Shown piece by piece: positions 28,864 to 38,402 of a stretch of 64,000 nucleotides of DNA. Each line of letters starts with the position of its first letter. Positions within the stretch are counted from its first letter, which is position 1. The translations under genes were made by a program, and so were the position numbers. Below the pieces are notes generated by a model. It was given only the letters and a program-made list of their open reading frames with translations, was not told the origin of the DNA and did not search any database. The DNA comes from Flavobacteriaceae bacterium (lineage in GTDB: Bacteria > Bacteroidota > Bacteroidia > Flavobacteriales > Flavobacteriaceae). The stretch spans positions 1 to 64,000 of the forward strand of contig JAITMD010000010.1 in the NCBI GenBank assembly GCA_031277535.1, written 5' to 3'.

Positions 28864-29436
28864 TTACTTCATTTTTTTCTTAATACGACTCACTGTTTCT
28901 GGTGTTAATCCTAAGTATGAGGCTAAAAGGTTTTGTGGAATACGATTAACTAATTCTGGATAACAAGTAATAATCTGAGCATACTTCTCCTCTGCGTTAA
29001 AGGCAATATTACTCAAGATACGCCTATCTTTATTTACCAGGCTTCTTTCGTATAAGATTCTGAAGTAACTATTCATCACAGGCATATCTATTACCAATTG
29101 ATCATACTTCTCCTTAGAAATCAAAAATAATTCTACTTCTTCTAAAGCATCTATATTTAGTATTGCTTTCTCTCCAGTAAAGAAACTATAGGAATCTGAC
29201 ATCCACCAACCTTCCCAACCAATGAAGTTTATGTTCTCAACTCCTTTCTCATCTAATGCAAAAGACTTCAACACTCCCTTAGTCACAAAAGCCATATACT
29301 TGCACATCTCTCCTTCTTGTAGAAGGTATTGGTGTTTCTTTAATTTCTTAGGGATAAAATAACTTTCTAATTGTACCAGCTCTTCTGCTGTCAATTCTAC
29401 TTTTTCTTGGATGTGATAAAATAAGGTTTCGAACAT
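28864..29436 (-). CDS. Crp/Fnr family transcriptional regulator
   Basis: cNMP-binding-like N-terminus, C-terminal HTH (YPELVNRIPQNLLASYLGLTPETVSRIKKKMK). Confidence 0.88.
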   Translation of the reverse strand: MFETLFYHIQEKVELTAEELVQLESYFIPKKLKKHQYLLQEGEMCKYMAFVTKGVLKSFALDEKGVENINFIGWEGWWMSDSYSFFTGEKAILNIDALEEVELFLISKEKYDQLVIDMPVMNSYFRILYERSLVNKDRRILSNIAFNAEEKYAQIITCYPELVNRIPQNLLASYLGLTPETVSRIKKKMK

Positions 29437-29516
29437 AATAAGTTAAATACATTGTTAAGACAAAAATAAGTATTTAAAACAGGTTTTTAGTACCTTTAGC
29501 TATTCATTAGTACACT

Positions 29517-29891
29517 ATGACTATCATCTCTCAACAAGACTTACTTATTCCTTATCCAAAGAAAGTAGAGCTATCTATACAGTTTGACTATGCCATAGTG
29601 GATATCCACAATAGTTTTGACTACTTAGAGGAGTTATGGGAAGAGATTGTCTCTACTATGGCTAATGCTATTACAGATAGAGGAATTACCATACTACAAG
29701 GTACTACAGCTATTAATGAGGACTATACCCTTATTATGTATAATATAGTCATCTTAGCTGTCCCTCCTTTTATTAATTTCTCTTTTGTGTATAATGAGTT
29801 AACACAGAAAGATCTACCTCACCAATTCGTTATTATTACTCCAAATTACTATAACAGTGAGGAGAAAGACATATTATTAAAAACGAAATAA
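29517..29891 (+). CDS. hypothetical protein
   Basis: 124 aa ORF in a three-gene + strand cluster. No family recognised. Confidence 0.6.
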   Translation: MTIISQQDLLIPYPKKVELSIQFDYAIVDIHNSFDYLEELWEEIVSTMANAITDRGITILQGTTAINEDYTLIMYNIVILAVPPFINFSFVYNELTQKDLPHQFVIITPNYYNSEEKDILLKTK

Positions 29892-29905
29892 TCAGCAATA
29901 CTATT

Positions 29906-30562
29906 ATGAAATTAAGCACTACAAATAGAACTAATCTTCCAAATCACAAAGTACTCAAAGAACTCTGTAAATCACTTGCTACATTAGATGCTATACTCTG
30001 CCAAGATTGGGAATACAGATACTACTTATACAATCACAAATGGTCTGAACAGGAAGAATTCTTTCAGATGAGGGATGGTGAGGGAAATGATATGGTTATC
30101 TTTTTTAGAGAAGAAGGAGCGGTAATCAATGGATTTGAACATGAACTTTATGATTATGAAGAACAACTTCCTAATAAAGATGATTTGACTATTAATCTCC
30201 CTGATCCATACATCGGATTTATCTTTAGTGAATATGTCACCAGCATTGGTACTACGTATTGCATCTGGAGTAATGAAGATCAACAGTGGACTGTAGGCAA
30301 TGTCACAGATAAAGAAGACGGTTCAGAACAACAGTTATACATTTTTGACAACAATCCAGAGACCTACATCAACTGGGCTACTACTTATTATTTCGAAGAT
30401 GAGGAAGAGGTTATGACTATTGAGAAAAAAGAGATTATCAAACAAATTTATCAAGGTAATACACTAACAAGAGATATGGTATTAGTACTTAATCCCGAAT
30501 TAGAAGATTGGGACTTACTAAAAGAAGATATTATTGAAGCTAATTATCCACACTCTTTATAA
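29906..30562 (+). CDS. hypothetical acidic protein
   Basis: 218 aa ORF, acidic, no recognised domain. Confidence 0.65.
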   Translation: MKLSTTNRTNLPNHKVLKELCKSLATLDAILCQDWEYRYYLYNHKWSEQEEFFQMRDGEGNDMVIFFREEGAVINGFEHELYDYEEQLPNKDDLTINLPDPYIGFIFSEYVTSIGTTYCIWSNEDQQWTVGNVTDKEDGSEQQLYIFDNNPETYINWATTYYFEDEEEVMTIEKKEIIKQIYQGNTLTRDMVLVLNPELEDWDLLKEDIIEANYPHSL

Positions 30563-30568
30563 TCAGCA

Positions 30569-31057
30569 ATGATCAAACTAGTTGATAACACAGACTTATC
30601 TCAAGTTTTAGAAGTACTAGAAGAAGTAAAAAAACATATGCTCAGCCAAGACATCGACCAATGGGATGAAGCATATCCCAATAAAAACATTATCACTAAT
30701 GATATTACAAAGCAACAAGCTTATGTTTATACAGATAAAGAGGAAATATTAGCTTACATGGTCTTAAACGAGGAATACGATATAGAATATAATGACCTCA
30801 ACTGGAGCACTTCTACTCCATTTACAGTAATACATCGTTTGTTCGTCAAACCCGCTGCACAAGGAAAAGGCATATCAAGTCGAATGATACAATATGCAGA
30901 AGAATATGCAAAGACAAACAAGTACGCCTCTATTCGCTTTGATGCTTATTCTCTAAACGATACAGCTAATACTGTATATCTAAAGAAGGGATATCGATTA
31001 GTAGGTCAAGTACAGTTTAGAAAAGGAGTGTTTAACTGTTATGATAATGCTATATAA
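30569..31057 (+). CDS. GNAT family N-acetyltransferase
   Basis: HRLFVKPAAQGKGISSRMIQYAEEYAK ... RFDAYSLNDTANTVYLKKGYRLVG. Confidence 0.9.
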   Translation: MIKLVDNTDLSQVLEVLEEVKKHMLSQDIDQWDEAYPNKNIITNDITKQQAYVYTDKEEILAYMVLNEEYDIEYNDLNWSTSTPFTVIHRLFVKPAAQGKGISSRMIQYAEEYAKTNKYASIRFDAYSLNDTANTVYLKKGYRLVGQVQFRKGVFNCYDNAI

Positions 31058-31059
31058 AA

Positions 31060-31083
31060 AAGCTTACTCGATTGAGTAAGCTT
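31060..31083. terminator. Bidirectional terminator
   Basis: AAGCTTACTC-gatt-GAGTAAGCTT between convergent genes. Confidence 0.75.
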
Positions 31084-31091
31084 CTTTACTT

Positions 31092-31844
31092 TTATCTATC
31101 TAGTTGTATATCCCCATTTGCAAAAATAGTTTGCCCTGTGATCCACCAACCATCAGTTACTAAAAATTCAACTAACGGAGCTATATCTTCAATCTTTGTC
31201 AATCCTCCTAAAGCAGATGCCGATTTATGATATGCTACTGCATCTTCAGATTCCTGACCATAAAAGAATGGTGTATCCATAGGTCCTGGAGCAACACTAG
31301 TAACAGAAATACCTCTATATCCAAACTCTTTAGAAGCCATACGAGTGAAATGTTCAACAGGAGCTTTAGCACCTGCATAAGTAGAGTACAATCCTGTATA
31401 TGCAGCTAATAAAGATGTTACTATTGTACATATCTTTCCGTTATCATTTAAAACACAACCTGCTTCTTGAATAAAGAAATATGCTATCTTAGAGTTTACT
31501 TCAAACATGGTATCATACTCCTGTTCTGTCGTTTCTAAAAAAGGCTTTTTAAGCACCATACCAACAGTATTAATAGCAATATCTATTTTGCCTAATTGAC
31601 GTTCAGTCTCAGAAAACAAGTGTTTAATACTGTCAACTTTTCTAAGATCAGCTTGTAAAATAATAGCTTTACCACCTGCTTCTGTTATTTCTTTTAAAGT
31701 ATTTTCAGCTTCAGCTTTAGTACTGTCACTATTATAGTGGATAGCGATCTTAGCTCCTTTAGCACTAAAACCTTTACTTAATAATCCTCCTAAATTTTTA
31801 GCTCCACCTGCGATAAGAACTACTTTGTCTTTTAAATTTTTCAT
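31092..31844 (-). CDS. SDR family oxidoreductase
   Basis: VVLIAGGAKNLGG (Rossmann), DIAINTVG, SLLAAYTGLYSTYAGAKAPVEHF, start MKNLKDKVV. Confidence 0.9.
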   Translation of the reverse strand: MKNLKDKVVLIAGGAKNLGGLLSKGFSAKGAKIAIHYNSDSTKAEAENTLKEITEAGGKAIILQADLRKVDSIKHLFSETERQLGKIDIAINTVGMVLKKPFLETTEQEYDTMFEVNSKIAYFFIQEAGCVLNDNGKICTIVTSLLAAYTGLYSTYAGAKAPVEHFTRMASKEFGYRGISVTSVAPGPMDTPFFYGQESEDAVAYHKSASALGGLTKIEDIAPLVEFLVTDGWWITGQTIFANGDIQLDR

Positions 31845-31925
31845 TGTCATTTTTTTATTAATAATGACAAAGGTGCTATTAAAGAATAGCATAAATATGG
31901 TGAACTTTTCGGAATCTTTACATGC

Positions 31926-32300
31926 TTAATCCCGTACTTTGATATGTAATTTTCTAAATTGTCCAGGTGTTTGCCCTGTCATTTTCTTAAAAAACTTACT
32001 AAAGTTAGAAGGATCATAGGTAAGTCTTTTAGCAATCTCTACTATAGAATCAGGAGTTACTAATAACATCTGCTTTGCTTCTTCAATAATCCGTTGATCA
32101 TAAAAATAACAAGGGTGATGTCCTGTTGCTTGTTGTATAACATCAGTCAAATGTTTGTGCGAAACACACAATTCACTTGCTATTTCATTAATCTCTAAAA
32201 ACTTCTGCACCTTCCCTATAACAACATCACTAACGTGCTTAGACATATACTCAAAGTACTTAGATACTAAAACATGTTTATTTACTATTTCTTCCTTCAT
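31926..32300 (-). CDS. short AraC-type HTH protein (DNA-binding domain mostly alone)
   Basis: INEIASELCVSHKHLTDVIQQATGHHPCYF...YDPSNFSKFFKKMTGQTPGQFRKLH. Only 124 aa. Confidence 0.8.
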   Translation of the reverse strand: MKEEIVNKHVLVSKYFEYMSKHVSDVVIGKVQKFLEINEIASELCVSHKHLTDVIQQATGHHPCYFYDQRIIEEAKQMLLVTPDSIVEIAKRLTYDPSNFSKFFKKMTGQTPGQFRKLHIKVRD

Positions 32301-32357
32301 AACTATATATTTTATTGCAATACATTGTAGTAATTAAAACAGAAGTTAAACTACATT

Positions 32358-33131
32358 CTACTTCTTCACTTCTTTAATGATCTCAAGTACATTATAACCA
32401 AAAATCAAAACACCTGGAAATCCTAACAGAAGTGCACTAATACTAACTTTATAATCTACTTGTACTATAAATGTAAATACACCAACACCCGAAAAAACTA
32501 AACTAAATAAAAACAAAAGTACATTTTCAATAAACTCTTTCCATCTCACACGTCTTTCATACTTAGCTCTCCGATTAAAGTATTCTTTATTTTTCGCAGT
32601 AGCATCTTCTTTCCATTGTTTATATAACTCTGAATACTTAAGAAAAGTATCACAATACCCAATCATATAAATTTTATACTCTGATTGTATTACTTTCTGA
32701 TAATAGGTCTCATCCATATGAAAGGATAACAAGCAATCGTAATACGTATCACATAGATCATATATTTCACTAATATCAATCTGGATACCATCACCTCTTA
32801 CACTTACTTCCTCTTCTAAAAAGCTGTAGAAGTCTTTTCTAAGTTGGGTTCTATCAGCACACTCCTCCTCATTGTTTTGGTTAATATGTTTTCTAAGATT
32901 ATCCAAAGCAATGTTTTTCGGTATTTTAATATAGATATCGCGTTCGTCTTCTATCCCTTCGTTATGATCTTCTGCTCGAAGGAGAAGTTCGCGTTCTATA
33001 CGTTCTCTCTGTTGTAATAGTAGTTCTATAGAACACAGTTCTTGCCACAAGCTGGGAACATTAGATATGTTCTCTATTGCCTCCCATTCACTACTTTTAT
33101 TTATAAAAAACAAATACGCTCTATTTGCCAT
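32358..33131 (-). CDS. hypothetical protein with two C-terminal TM segments
   Basis: 257 aa. Hydrophobic segments FIENVLLFLFSLVFSGVGVFTFIV and ISALLLGFPGVLIFGYNVLEII. Confidence 0.6.
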   Translation of the reverse strand: MANRAYLFFINKSSEWEAIENISNVPSLWQELCSIELLLQQRERIERELLLRAEDHNEGIEDERDIYIKIPKNIALDNLRKHINQNNEEECADRTQLRKDFYSFLEEEVSVRGDGIQIDISEIYDLCDTYYDCLLSFHMDETYYQKVIQSEYKIYMIGYCDTFLKYSELYKQWKEDATAKNKEYFNRRAKYERRVRWKEFIENVLLFLFSLVFSGVGVFTFIVQVDYKVSISALLLGFPGVLIFGYNVLEIIKEVKK

Positions 33132-33182
33132 ACGTTACTGTTCAATTGGTCTTATAAAAATAACATATTATACCAACAAAAA

Positions 33183-33206
33183 AACCGAGTCCATACAGAC
33201 TCGGTT
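33183..33206 (-). terminator. Terminator of the toxin-antitoxin operon
   Basis: AACCGAGTC-catacA-GACTCGGTT with A-run on + strand. Confidence 0.8.
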
Positions 33207-33210
33207 CTTC

Positions 33211-33552
33211 TTATATATTTCTCTTTATAGCATATTCACTTGGTTCTTCATTCAAGTACATCTTATAAGGTGATTGTTTAGTATGAAAAACATCTAAGAT
33301 GATTATATCTTCTTGTACTATTTCATAAAGTATCTTATACTGATAAATAAGAATATAACGCATGTTGTGCTCTCTACCACTTTTAGAACAATATTCAATC
33401 TGTCCTAAATAAGGAAAACTCAGCAAATCGTCTATTCTCAAAACGATCAAATTACTAACCTCTTCAGCCTTTACTATACTAACATAATTGACATAATAAT
33501 CATATATTATTTTCAACCTACTTAAAGCATATTCAGACCATACTATTCTCAT
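33211..33552 (-). CDS. RelE/ParE superfamily toxin
   Basis: VWSEYALSRLKIIYDYYV...YLGQIEYCSKSGREHNMRYILIYQYKILYEIVQEDIIILDVFHTKQSP. Confidence 0.85.
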   Translation of the reverse strand: MRIVWSEYALSRLKIIYDYYVNYVSIVKAEEVSNLIVLRIDDLLSFPYLGQIEYCSKSGREHNMRYILIYQYKILYEIVQEDIIILDVFHTKQSPYKMYLNEEPSEYAIKRNI

Positions 33553-33556
33553 AGCA

Positions 33557-33790
33557 TTACCACTTAGTAATCATTTCTTTTACTTGCTCCTGTGTATAAT
33601 ATCTCCCTTCTTCATAATCTTTACGAGAAATAGCCAAGCGCTCTTCCAACTCTTCTTCTGTCATAGGAACAAACATTGCCTCTTCCTCTACTAAAGAAGT
33701 TACATAACTACTAATCTTATCTAATAGCCTCTCATCTTGAATACTTTTTAAGTAATCGACCAACAGCTCTTTCTTTGCTTCTATACTCAT
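33557..33790 (-). CDS. cognate antitoxin-like small acidic protein
   Basis: 77 aa, acidic, ends 5 bp before the ParE-like start. FVPMTEEELEERLAISRKDYEEGRYYTQEQVKEMI resembles addiction-module antitoxins. Confidence 0.75.
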   Translation of the reverse strand: MSIEAKKELLVDYLKSIQDERLLDKISSYVTSLVEEEAMFVPMTEEELEERLAISRKDYEEGRYYTQEQVKEMITKW

Positions 33791-33811
33791 AACCTATTCA
33801 TTTATAAAGCA

Positions 33812-33840
33812 CAAAGATAATCATTACTCAATTGCACAAA
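33812..33840 (-). promoter_or_regulatory. Predicted promoter of the TA operon
   Basis: Minus strand TTTG (33837-33840), 17-nt spacer, TATCTTTG (33812-33819), matching TTTG/TAnnTTTG. Confidence 0.5.
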
Positions 33841-33870
33841 GCTCTATCAATCAAATATTAACAACAAAAA

Positions 33871-33894
33871 AACCGAGCCTATACAGACTCGGTT
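33871..33894 (-). terminator. dnaK terminator
   Basis: AACCGAG-cctatacaga-CTCGGTT with A8 on + strand. Confidence 0.75.
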
Positions 33895-33921
33895 TCTCTC
33901 TTTATAACTATATAAGTGGGT

Positions 33922-35817
33922 TTACTTCACTTCTTCGTACTCTACATCTTGTGTACCATCCGCTTCACCACCTTGGTTTGGCTGTCCTTGTTGAGGACCT
34001 GCTTGACCACCTTCAGCTTGAGCTTTGTACATTTCTTCAGATGCTGCTTTCCAAGCTTCGTTGATTTTATCTAAAGCTGGTTGGATAGTATCTAAGTTCT
34101 TAGTTTCGAAAGCTGTTTTTAATTCAGCTAAAGCACCTTCGATGTTAGATTTATTACCATCAGATAATTTATCTCCGAACTCTTTTAATTGTTTCTCTGT
34201 TTGGAAAATCATAGCATCTGCCTCATTGATTTTCTCTACACTTTCTTTTGCTTTTTTATCAGCATCAGCATTTGCTTCTGCTTCTTTTTTCATTCTTTGG
34301 ATTTCTTCTTCAGTTAATCCAGATGAAGCTTCGATACGAATATCGTGAGATTTACCAGTTCCTTTATCTGTAGCAGATACTTTAATAATACCATTAGCAT
34401 CGATGTCGAAAGTTACTTCGATTTGAGGCACTCCTCTTTGTGCTGGTGGTAAACCATCTAAGTGGAAACGACCAATTGTTTTGTTATCATTAGCCATTGG
34501 TCTCTCTCCTTGTAATACGTGGATTTCAACTGATGGTTGGTTATCCGCAGCAGTAGAGAATACTTGAGATTTCTTAGTTGGAATAGTTGTATTTGACTCA
34601 ATTAATTTAGTGAATACACCTCCCATAGTCTCGATACCTAATGAAAGTGGAGTTACGTCTAATAATAATACGTCTTTTACATCTCCTGTTAATACACCAC
34701 CTTGGATAGCAGCACCAATAGCTACAACCTCATCAGGGTTAACTCCTTTGTGTGGTTTTTTACCGAAGAATTTCTCAACTTCTTCTTGGATTCTTGGGAT
34801 ACGAGTAGAACCTCCTACTAAGATTACTTCATCGATATCTGATTTAGATAAACCAGCATCTTTTAAAGCTTTCTCACATGGCAACATAGAACGACGTACT
34901 AAATCATCTGATAATTGCTCAAACTTAGCTCTTGTTAATGTTTGTACTAAGTGTTTTGGTCCTGAAGCTGTAGCTGTAACATAAGGTAAGTTAATCTCTG
35001 TTTGTGTAGCAGATGATAACTCAACTTTAGCTTTTTCAGCAGCTTCTTTTAAACGTTGTAATGCCATAGCATCTTGACGTAAATCTACTCCTTCAGCAGC
35101 TTTAAACTCTTCTGCTAACCAGTTGATGATTACGTTATCAAAGTCATCTCCTCCTAAGTGAGTATCCCCATTAGTAGATAATACTTCAAATACACCGTCT
35201 CCTAACTCAAGGATAGAGATATCAAATGTACCACCACCTAAGTCATATACTACTACTTTTTGATCTTTTCCTGTTTTATCTAATCCGTATGCTAACGCAG
35301 CAGCTGTAGGCTCGTTAATAATACGTCTTACTTTTAATCCTGCGATTTCTCCTGCTTCTTTTGTCGCTTGACGTTGTGCGTCATTAAAGTAAGCTGGTAC
35401 AGTGATTACAGCTTCTGATACTTCTTGTCCTAAGAAATCTTCAGCTGTTTTTTTCATTTTTTGTAGAGTCATTGCAGAAATCTCTTGTGGTGTATATAAA
35501 CGACCATCGATATCTACACGAGGAGTATCATTATCTCCCTTAACTACTTTGTAAGGTACTGCAGTTACTTCTTTCGCAGCCTCACTATATTTCTCTCCCA
35601 TAAAACGTTTGATAGATGCAACCGTTTTAGTTGGGTTAGTTACAGCCTGACGTTTTGCAGGATCACCAACTTTAATCTCTCCACCTTCAACGAAAGCTAC
35701 GATAGATGGTGTAGTTCTTTTTCCTTCAGCGTTTGAAATTACTACTGGCTCATTTCCTTCCATTACAGAAACACATGAGTTTGTAGTCCCTAAGTCAATA
35801 CCAATTATTTTACTCAT
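33922..35817 (-). CDS. dnaK: molecular chaperone DnaK (Hsp70)
   Basis: [21 protein letters not shown] ... [38 protein letters not shown]. Full length. Confidence 0.98.
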   Translation of the reverse strand: MSKIIGIDLGTTNSCVSVMEGNEPVVISNAEGKRTTPSIVAFVEGGEIKVGDPAKRQAVTNPTKTVASIKRFMGEKYSEAAKEVTAVPYKVVKGDNDTPRVDIDGRLYTPQEISAMTLQKMKKTAEDFLGQEVSEAVITVPAYFNDAQRQATKEAGEIAGLKVRRIINEPTAAALAYGLDKTGKDQKVVVYDLGGGTFDISILELGDGVFEVLSTNGDTHLGGDDFDNVIINWLAEEFKAAEGVDLRQDAMALQRLKEAAEKAKVELSSATQTEINLPYVTATASGPKHLVQTLTRAKFEQLSDDLVRRSMLPCEKALKDAGLSKSDIDEVILVGGSTRIPRIQEEVEKFFGKKPHKGVNPDEVVAIGAAIQGGVLTGDVKDVLLLDVTPLSLGIETMGGVFTKLIESNTTIPTKKSQVFSTAADNQPSVEIHVLQGERPMANDNKTIGRFHLDGLPPAQRGVPQIEVTFDIDANGIIKVSATDKGTGKSHDIRIEASSGLTEEEIQRMKKEAEANADADKKAKESVEKINEADAMIFQTEKQLKEFGDKLSDGNKSNIEGALAELKTAFETKNLDTIQPALDKINEAWKAASEEMYKAQAEGGQAGPQQGQPNQGGEADGTQDVEYEEVK

Positions 35818-35919
35818 AATATTTTTATAGTTTACTTTTATACTTATTTAAATTGTTCTGAGCGTTGAGCTCGGTTACTCTTAAACAATCTTTATGCCAA
35901 CAGAAAAAAAAGAATATTC

Positions 35920-36022
35920 TGTCTGTTTTTAGTCAGACAATTGCTAAAAACAATGTCATATTGTCATTTTTAAAACAATCTACACCTATTTTTATTACAC
36001 ATTTCGTCAGTATTGTACTGAC
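35920..36022 (-). promoter_or_regulatory. Repeated TGTCA/GTCAG dyads upstream of dnaK (candidate heat-shock regulatory region)
   Basis: TGTCTG-N8-CAGACA (35920-35939), TGTCA-TAT-TGTCA (35954-35966), GTCAGTA-TTG-TACTGAC (36006-36022). Confidence 0.45.
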
Positions 36023-36161
36023 ATAAAAAATAAATTGATTATTAACTTGATTCTATACCTATTATTAAAATCAAAAACAGCCACTAACTTTTGTTAATGA
36101 CTGTTCTCTTTTACAAACTGGCTATATAAATCTATTTCTTAATCAAATAACACCTATAAAA

Positions 36162-36578
36162 CTAATACTGAGCTATTAAATAATTAATTAAATCTGTTGT
36201 AGTAACAATTCCTGCTAATTTCCCTTCTTTATCATGTACAGGTAAAGAATGAAAGCGTTGTTTCGAAAACATCTCTGCTACTTCTTTTATGGATGTATCA
36301 TCACTTACAGATACAGGGCTTTTAGTCATAATATCTTCTAACTTATAAGCATCATAAATATCATTTAATGCTTCGGTATCTATTTCTGAATTACTATACC
36401 CTATTTTTAGCACATCATTAATACTAATAATTCCGACTAATTTGTCTGCTTCTACCACAGGAATATGACGTATATTATAATCTTTAAACAACTGATTTAC
36501 TTCACTTATTTTTTTTGTGTTAGGTACAGCAATTAAAACTTTCGCCATAATTTGAGCAACTGGAACTCTTTGTTTCAT
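36162..36578 (-). CDS. CBS domain protein
   Basis: Two CBS repeats (FKDYNIRHIPVVEADKLVGIISINDVLK; SKQRFHSLPVHDKEGKLAGIVTTTDLINYL). Confidence 0.9.
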   Translation of the reverse strand: MKQRVPVAQIMAKVLIAVPNTKKISEVNQLFKDYNIRHIPVVEADKLVGIISINDVLKIGYSNSEIDTEALNDIYDAYKLEDIMTKSPVSVSDDTSIKEVAEMFSKQRFHSLPVHDKEGKLAGIVTTTDLINYLIAQY

Positions 36579-36661
36579 ACAATTTCGTTTTATAAGTTAT
36601 TATTTTTCTTACATCAAATTTCTGTCTTAATTCTACTTAAAAACATGACAAACAACAGTTC

Positions 36662-36815
36662 CTATTCTTTATTTTTTTCGTACCTTTTATACTTCATTTG
36701 CTCACTTATTTTTTCTAATAAAACTTCTTTTGATTTATTTAGTAAATCAAAATCAATATACTCTTTAGCATACTTATTTCCTATTTACTTCAAATATTCA
36801 AAATACCTTTAACCA
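36662..36815 (-). pseudogene. Remnant of a decayed small protein gene (C-terminal part)
   Basis: Minus-strand frame reads ...RYFEYLK*IGNKYAKEYIDFDLLNKSKEVLLEKISEQMKYKRYEKNKE*. Protein-like composition interrupted by a stop. Confidence 0.35.
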
Positions 36816-36972
36816 AGGGTGTTGGTAAAGTCTTGAATATCTTAAATAAAAAACTCAGTACAACTAAAACACATTTCTACTAATTTTTACAATCCACGTT
36901 AAATAAATAGATTGGACTTGTGTCTGAATAGAATTTAATTATCTTCGTATTATATAAATTGTATAGGATTTT

Positions 36973-38397
36973 ATGGAATGTATTTCTGTATTTGATATGC
37001 TCAAAATCGGTGTTGGACCATCGAGCTCACATACTTTAGGTCCATGGAGAGCCGCTGAGCTTTTTTTAAAAGAATTGCAAGATCGCAATATCTTCTCTCA
37101 AGTTTCTTCTTTAAAGATAGACTTATTTGGTTCACTTTCTCTTACAGGAGTTGGACATGCTACTGACTTAGCTGTTATGTTAGGATTGAGTGGTGCTGAT
37201 CCAGAATACGTTCCTGTTGAAGATATAGGTGGCATTATTGCAAAAATAAACGATACAAAAACGCTTGTTTTAGGAGACAAATTACCTATTACTTTTAATC
37301 CTAAAGAACAGATTGTATTCAATAAAAACTTTCTTCCTTTTCATGCCAACGGAATGACTTTTACAGTACAATACGGTGCACATGAAATTTATGAATCAAC
37401 CTTTTACTCTATTGGTGGAGGATTTGTGGTAAAAGAAGAAAATGCTGAAAATGTAGAAAACGACGAAATAAAAGCAACCTTCCCTTTTCCTATTGACAAA
37501 GCAACAGAACTATTGGCATACTGTAAAGAACAGAATATGTCAATCTCTGAAATAGTATACGAAAACGAAAAGTCTATTCGTACAGAAGATGAGATACACC
37601 ATGAGCTTATGCGTGTGTGGAATACTATGTTGGAGTGTATGTATATTGGTTGTCATACAGAAGGGATACTACCTGGAGGACTTAATGTACGTAGACGTGC
37701 TTATGACACACATGAAAAATTAAAAGGTGATTTGCCTTATAATACACCTCAGGAATGGTTGCAAACTATACGTAAAACAAAAGTATACTTCAGACAAATA
37801 CTGAAATGGGTAAGTTGTTTTGCTTTAGCAGTAAATGAGGTAAATGCTTCTTTAGGTCGTGTTGTTACAGCACCTACAAATGGTAGCGCTGGTGTAATAC
37901 CTGCTGTATTGATGTACTATATGGTAATAGAAAATCACAAAGCAGGCGAAAAAGAAATTAAACAGTTCTTAATGGTAGCTGGCGAAATAGGCAGTATCTT
38001 CAAAAAAGGAGCTACTATATCTGCTGCTATGGGTGGATGCCAGGCAGAGATTGGCGTATCGAGTGCTATGGCAGCTGGAGCATTATGTGAACTTATGGGG
38101 GGAACACCTGAACAAGTAACTGTTGCTGCAGAAATAGCTATGGAACATCACTTAGGATTAACATGTGATCCTATTGGAGGTTTAGTACAAGTACCGTGTA
38201 TTGAAAGAAATACAATGGGAGCTATTAAGGCAATCAATGCTGCAGAATTAGCTTTAGATACTGATCCTAAAAATGCAAAAGTACCTTTGGATAAAGTAGT
38301 AAATACAATGTGGGAAACTGCAAAAGACATGAATAATAAATACAAAGAGACTTCTGAAGGTGGACTTGCTATAGCTGTAAACTTAGCTGATTGTTAG
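36973..38397 (+). CDS. sdaA: L-serine ammonia-lyase, iron-sulfur dependent
   Basis: [73 protein letters not shown]. Confidence 0.96.
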   Translation: MECISVFDMLKIGVGPSSSHTLGPWRAAELFLKELQDRNIFSQVSSLKIDLFGSLSLTGVGHATDLAVMLGLSGADPEYVPVEDIGGIIAKINDTKTLVLGDKLPITFNPKEQIVFNKNFLPFHANGMTFTVQYGAHEIYESTFYSIGGGFVVKEENAENVENDEIKATFPFPIDKATELLAYCKEQNMSISEIVYENEKSIRTEDEIHHELMRVWNTMLECMYIGCHTEGILPGGLNVRRRAYDTHEKLKGDLPYNTPQEWLQTIRKTKVYFRQILKWVSCFALAVNEVNASLGRVVTAPTNGSAGVIPAVLMYYMVIENHKAGEKEIKQFLMVAGEIGSIFKKGATISAAMGGCQAEIGVSSAMAAGALCELMGGTPEQVTVAAEIAMEHHLGLTCDPIGGLVQVPCIERNTMGAIKAINAAELALDTDPKNAKVPLDKVVNTMWETAKDMNNKYKETSEGGLAIAVNLADC

Positions 38398-38402
38398 AAT
38401 TA

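Noticed and set aside
29517-31057. Considered as a toxin/immunity polymorphic-toxin cassette
   Set aside because: No toxin domain, secretion marker or Rhs/VgrG neighbour. The third gene is an ordinary GNAT.
34025-34984. Two + strand ORFs antisense to dnaK
   Set aside because: Shadow ORFs of a highly conserved coding gene (codon-bias artefact).
36552-36812. 86-aa + strand ORF
   Set aside because: Low-complexity F/L/S/Y-rich translation typical of AT-rich antisense. The minus strand reads more like a gene remnant.
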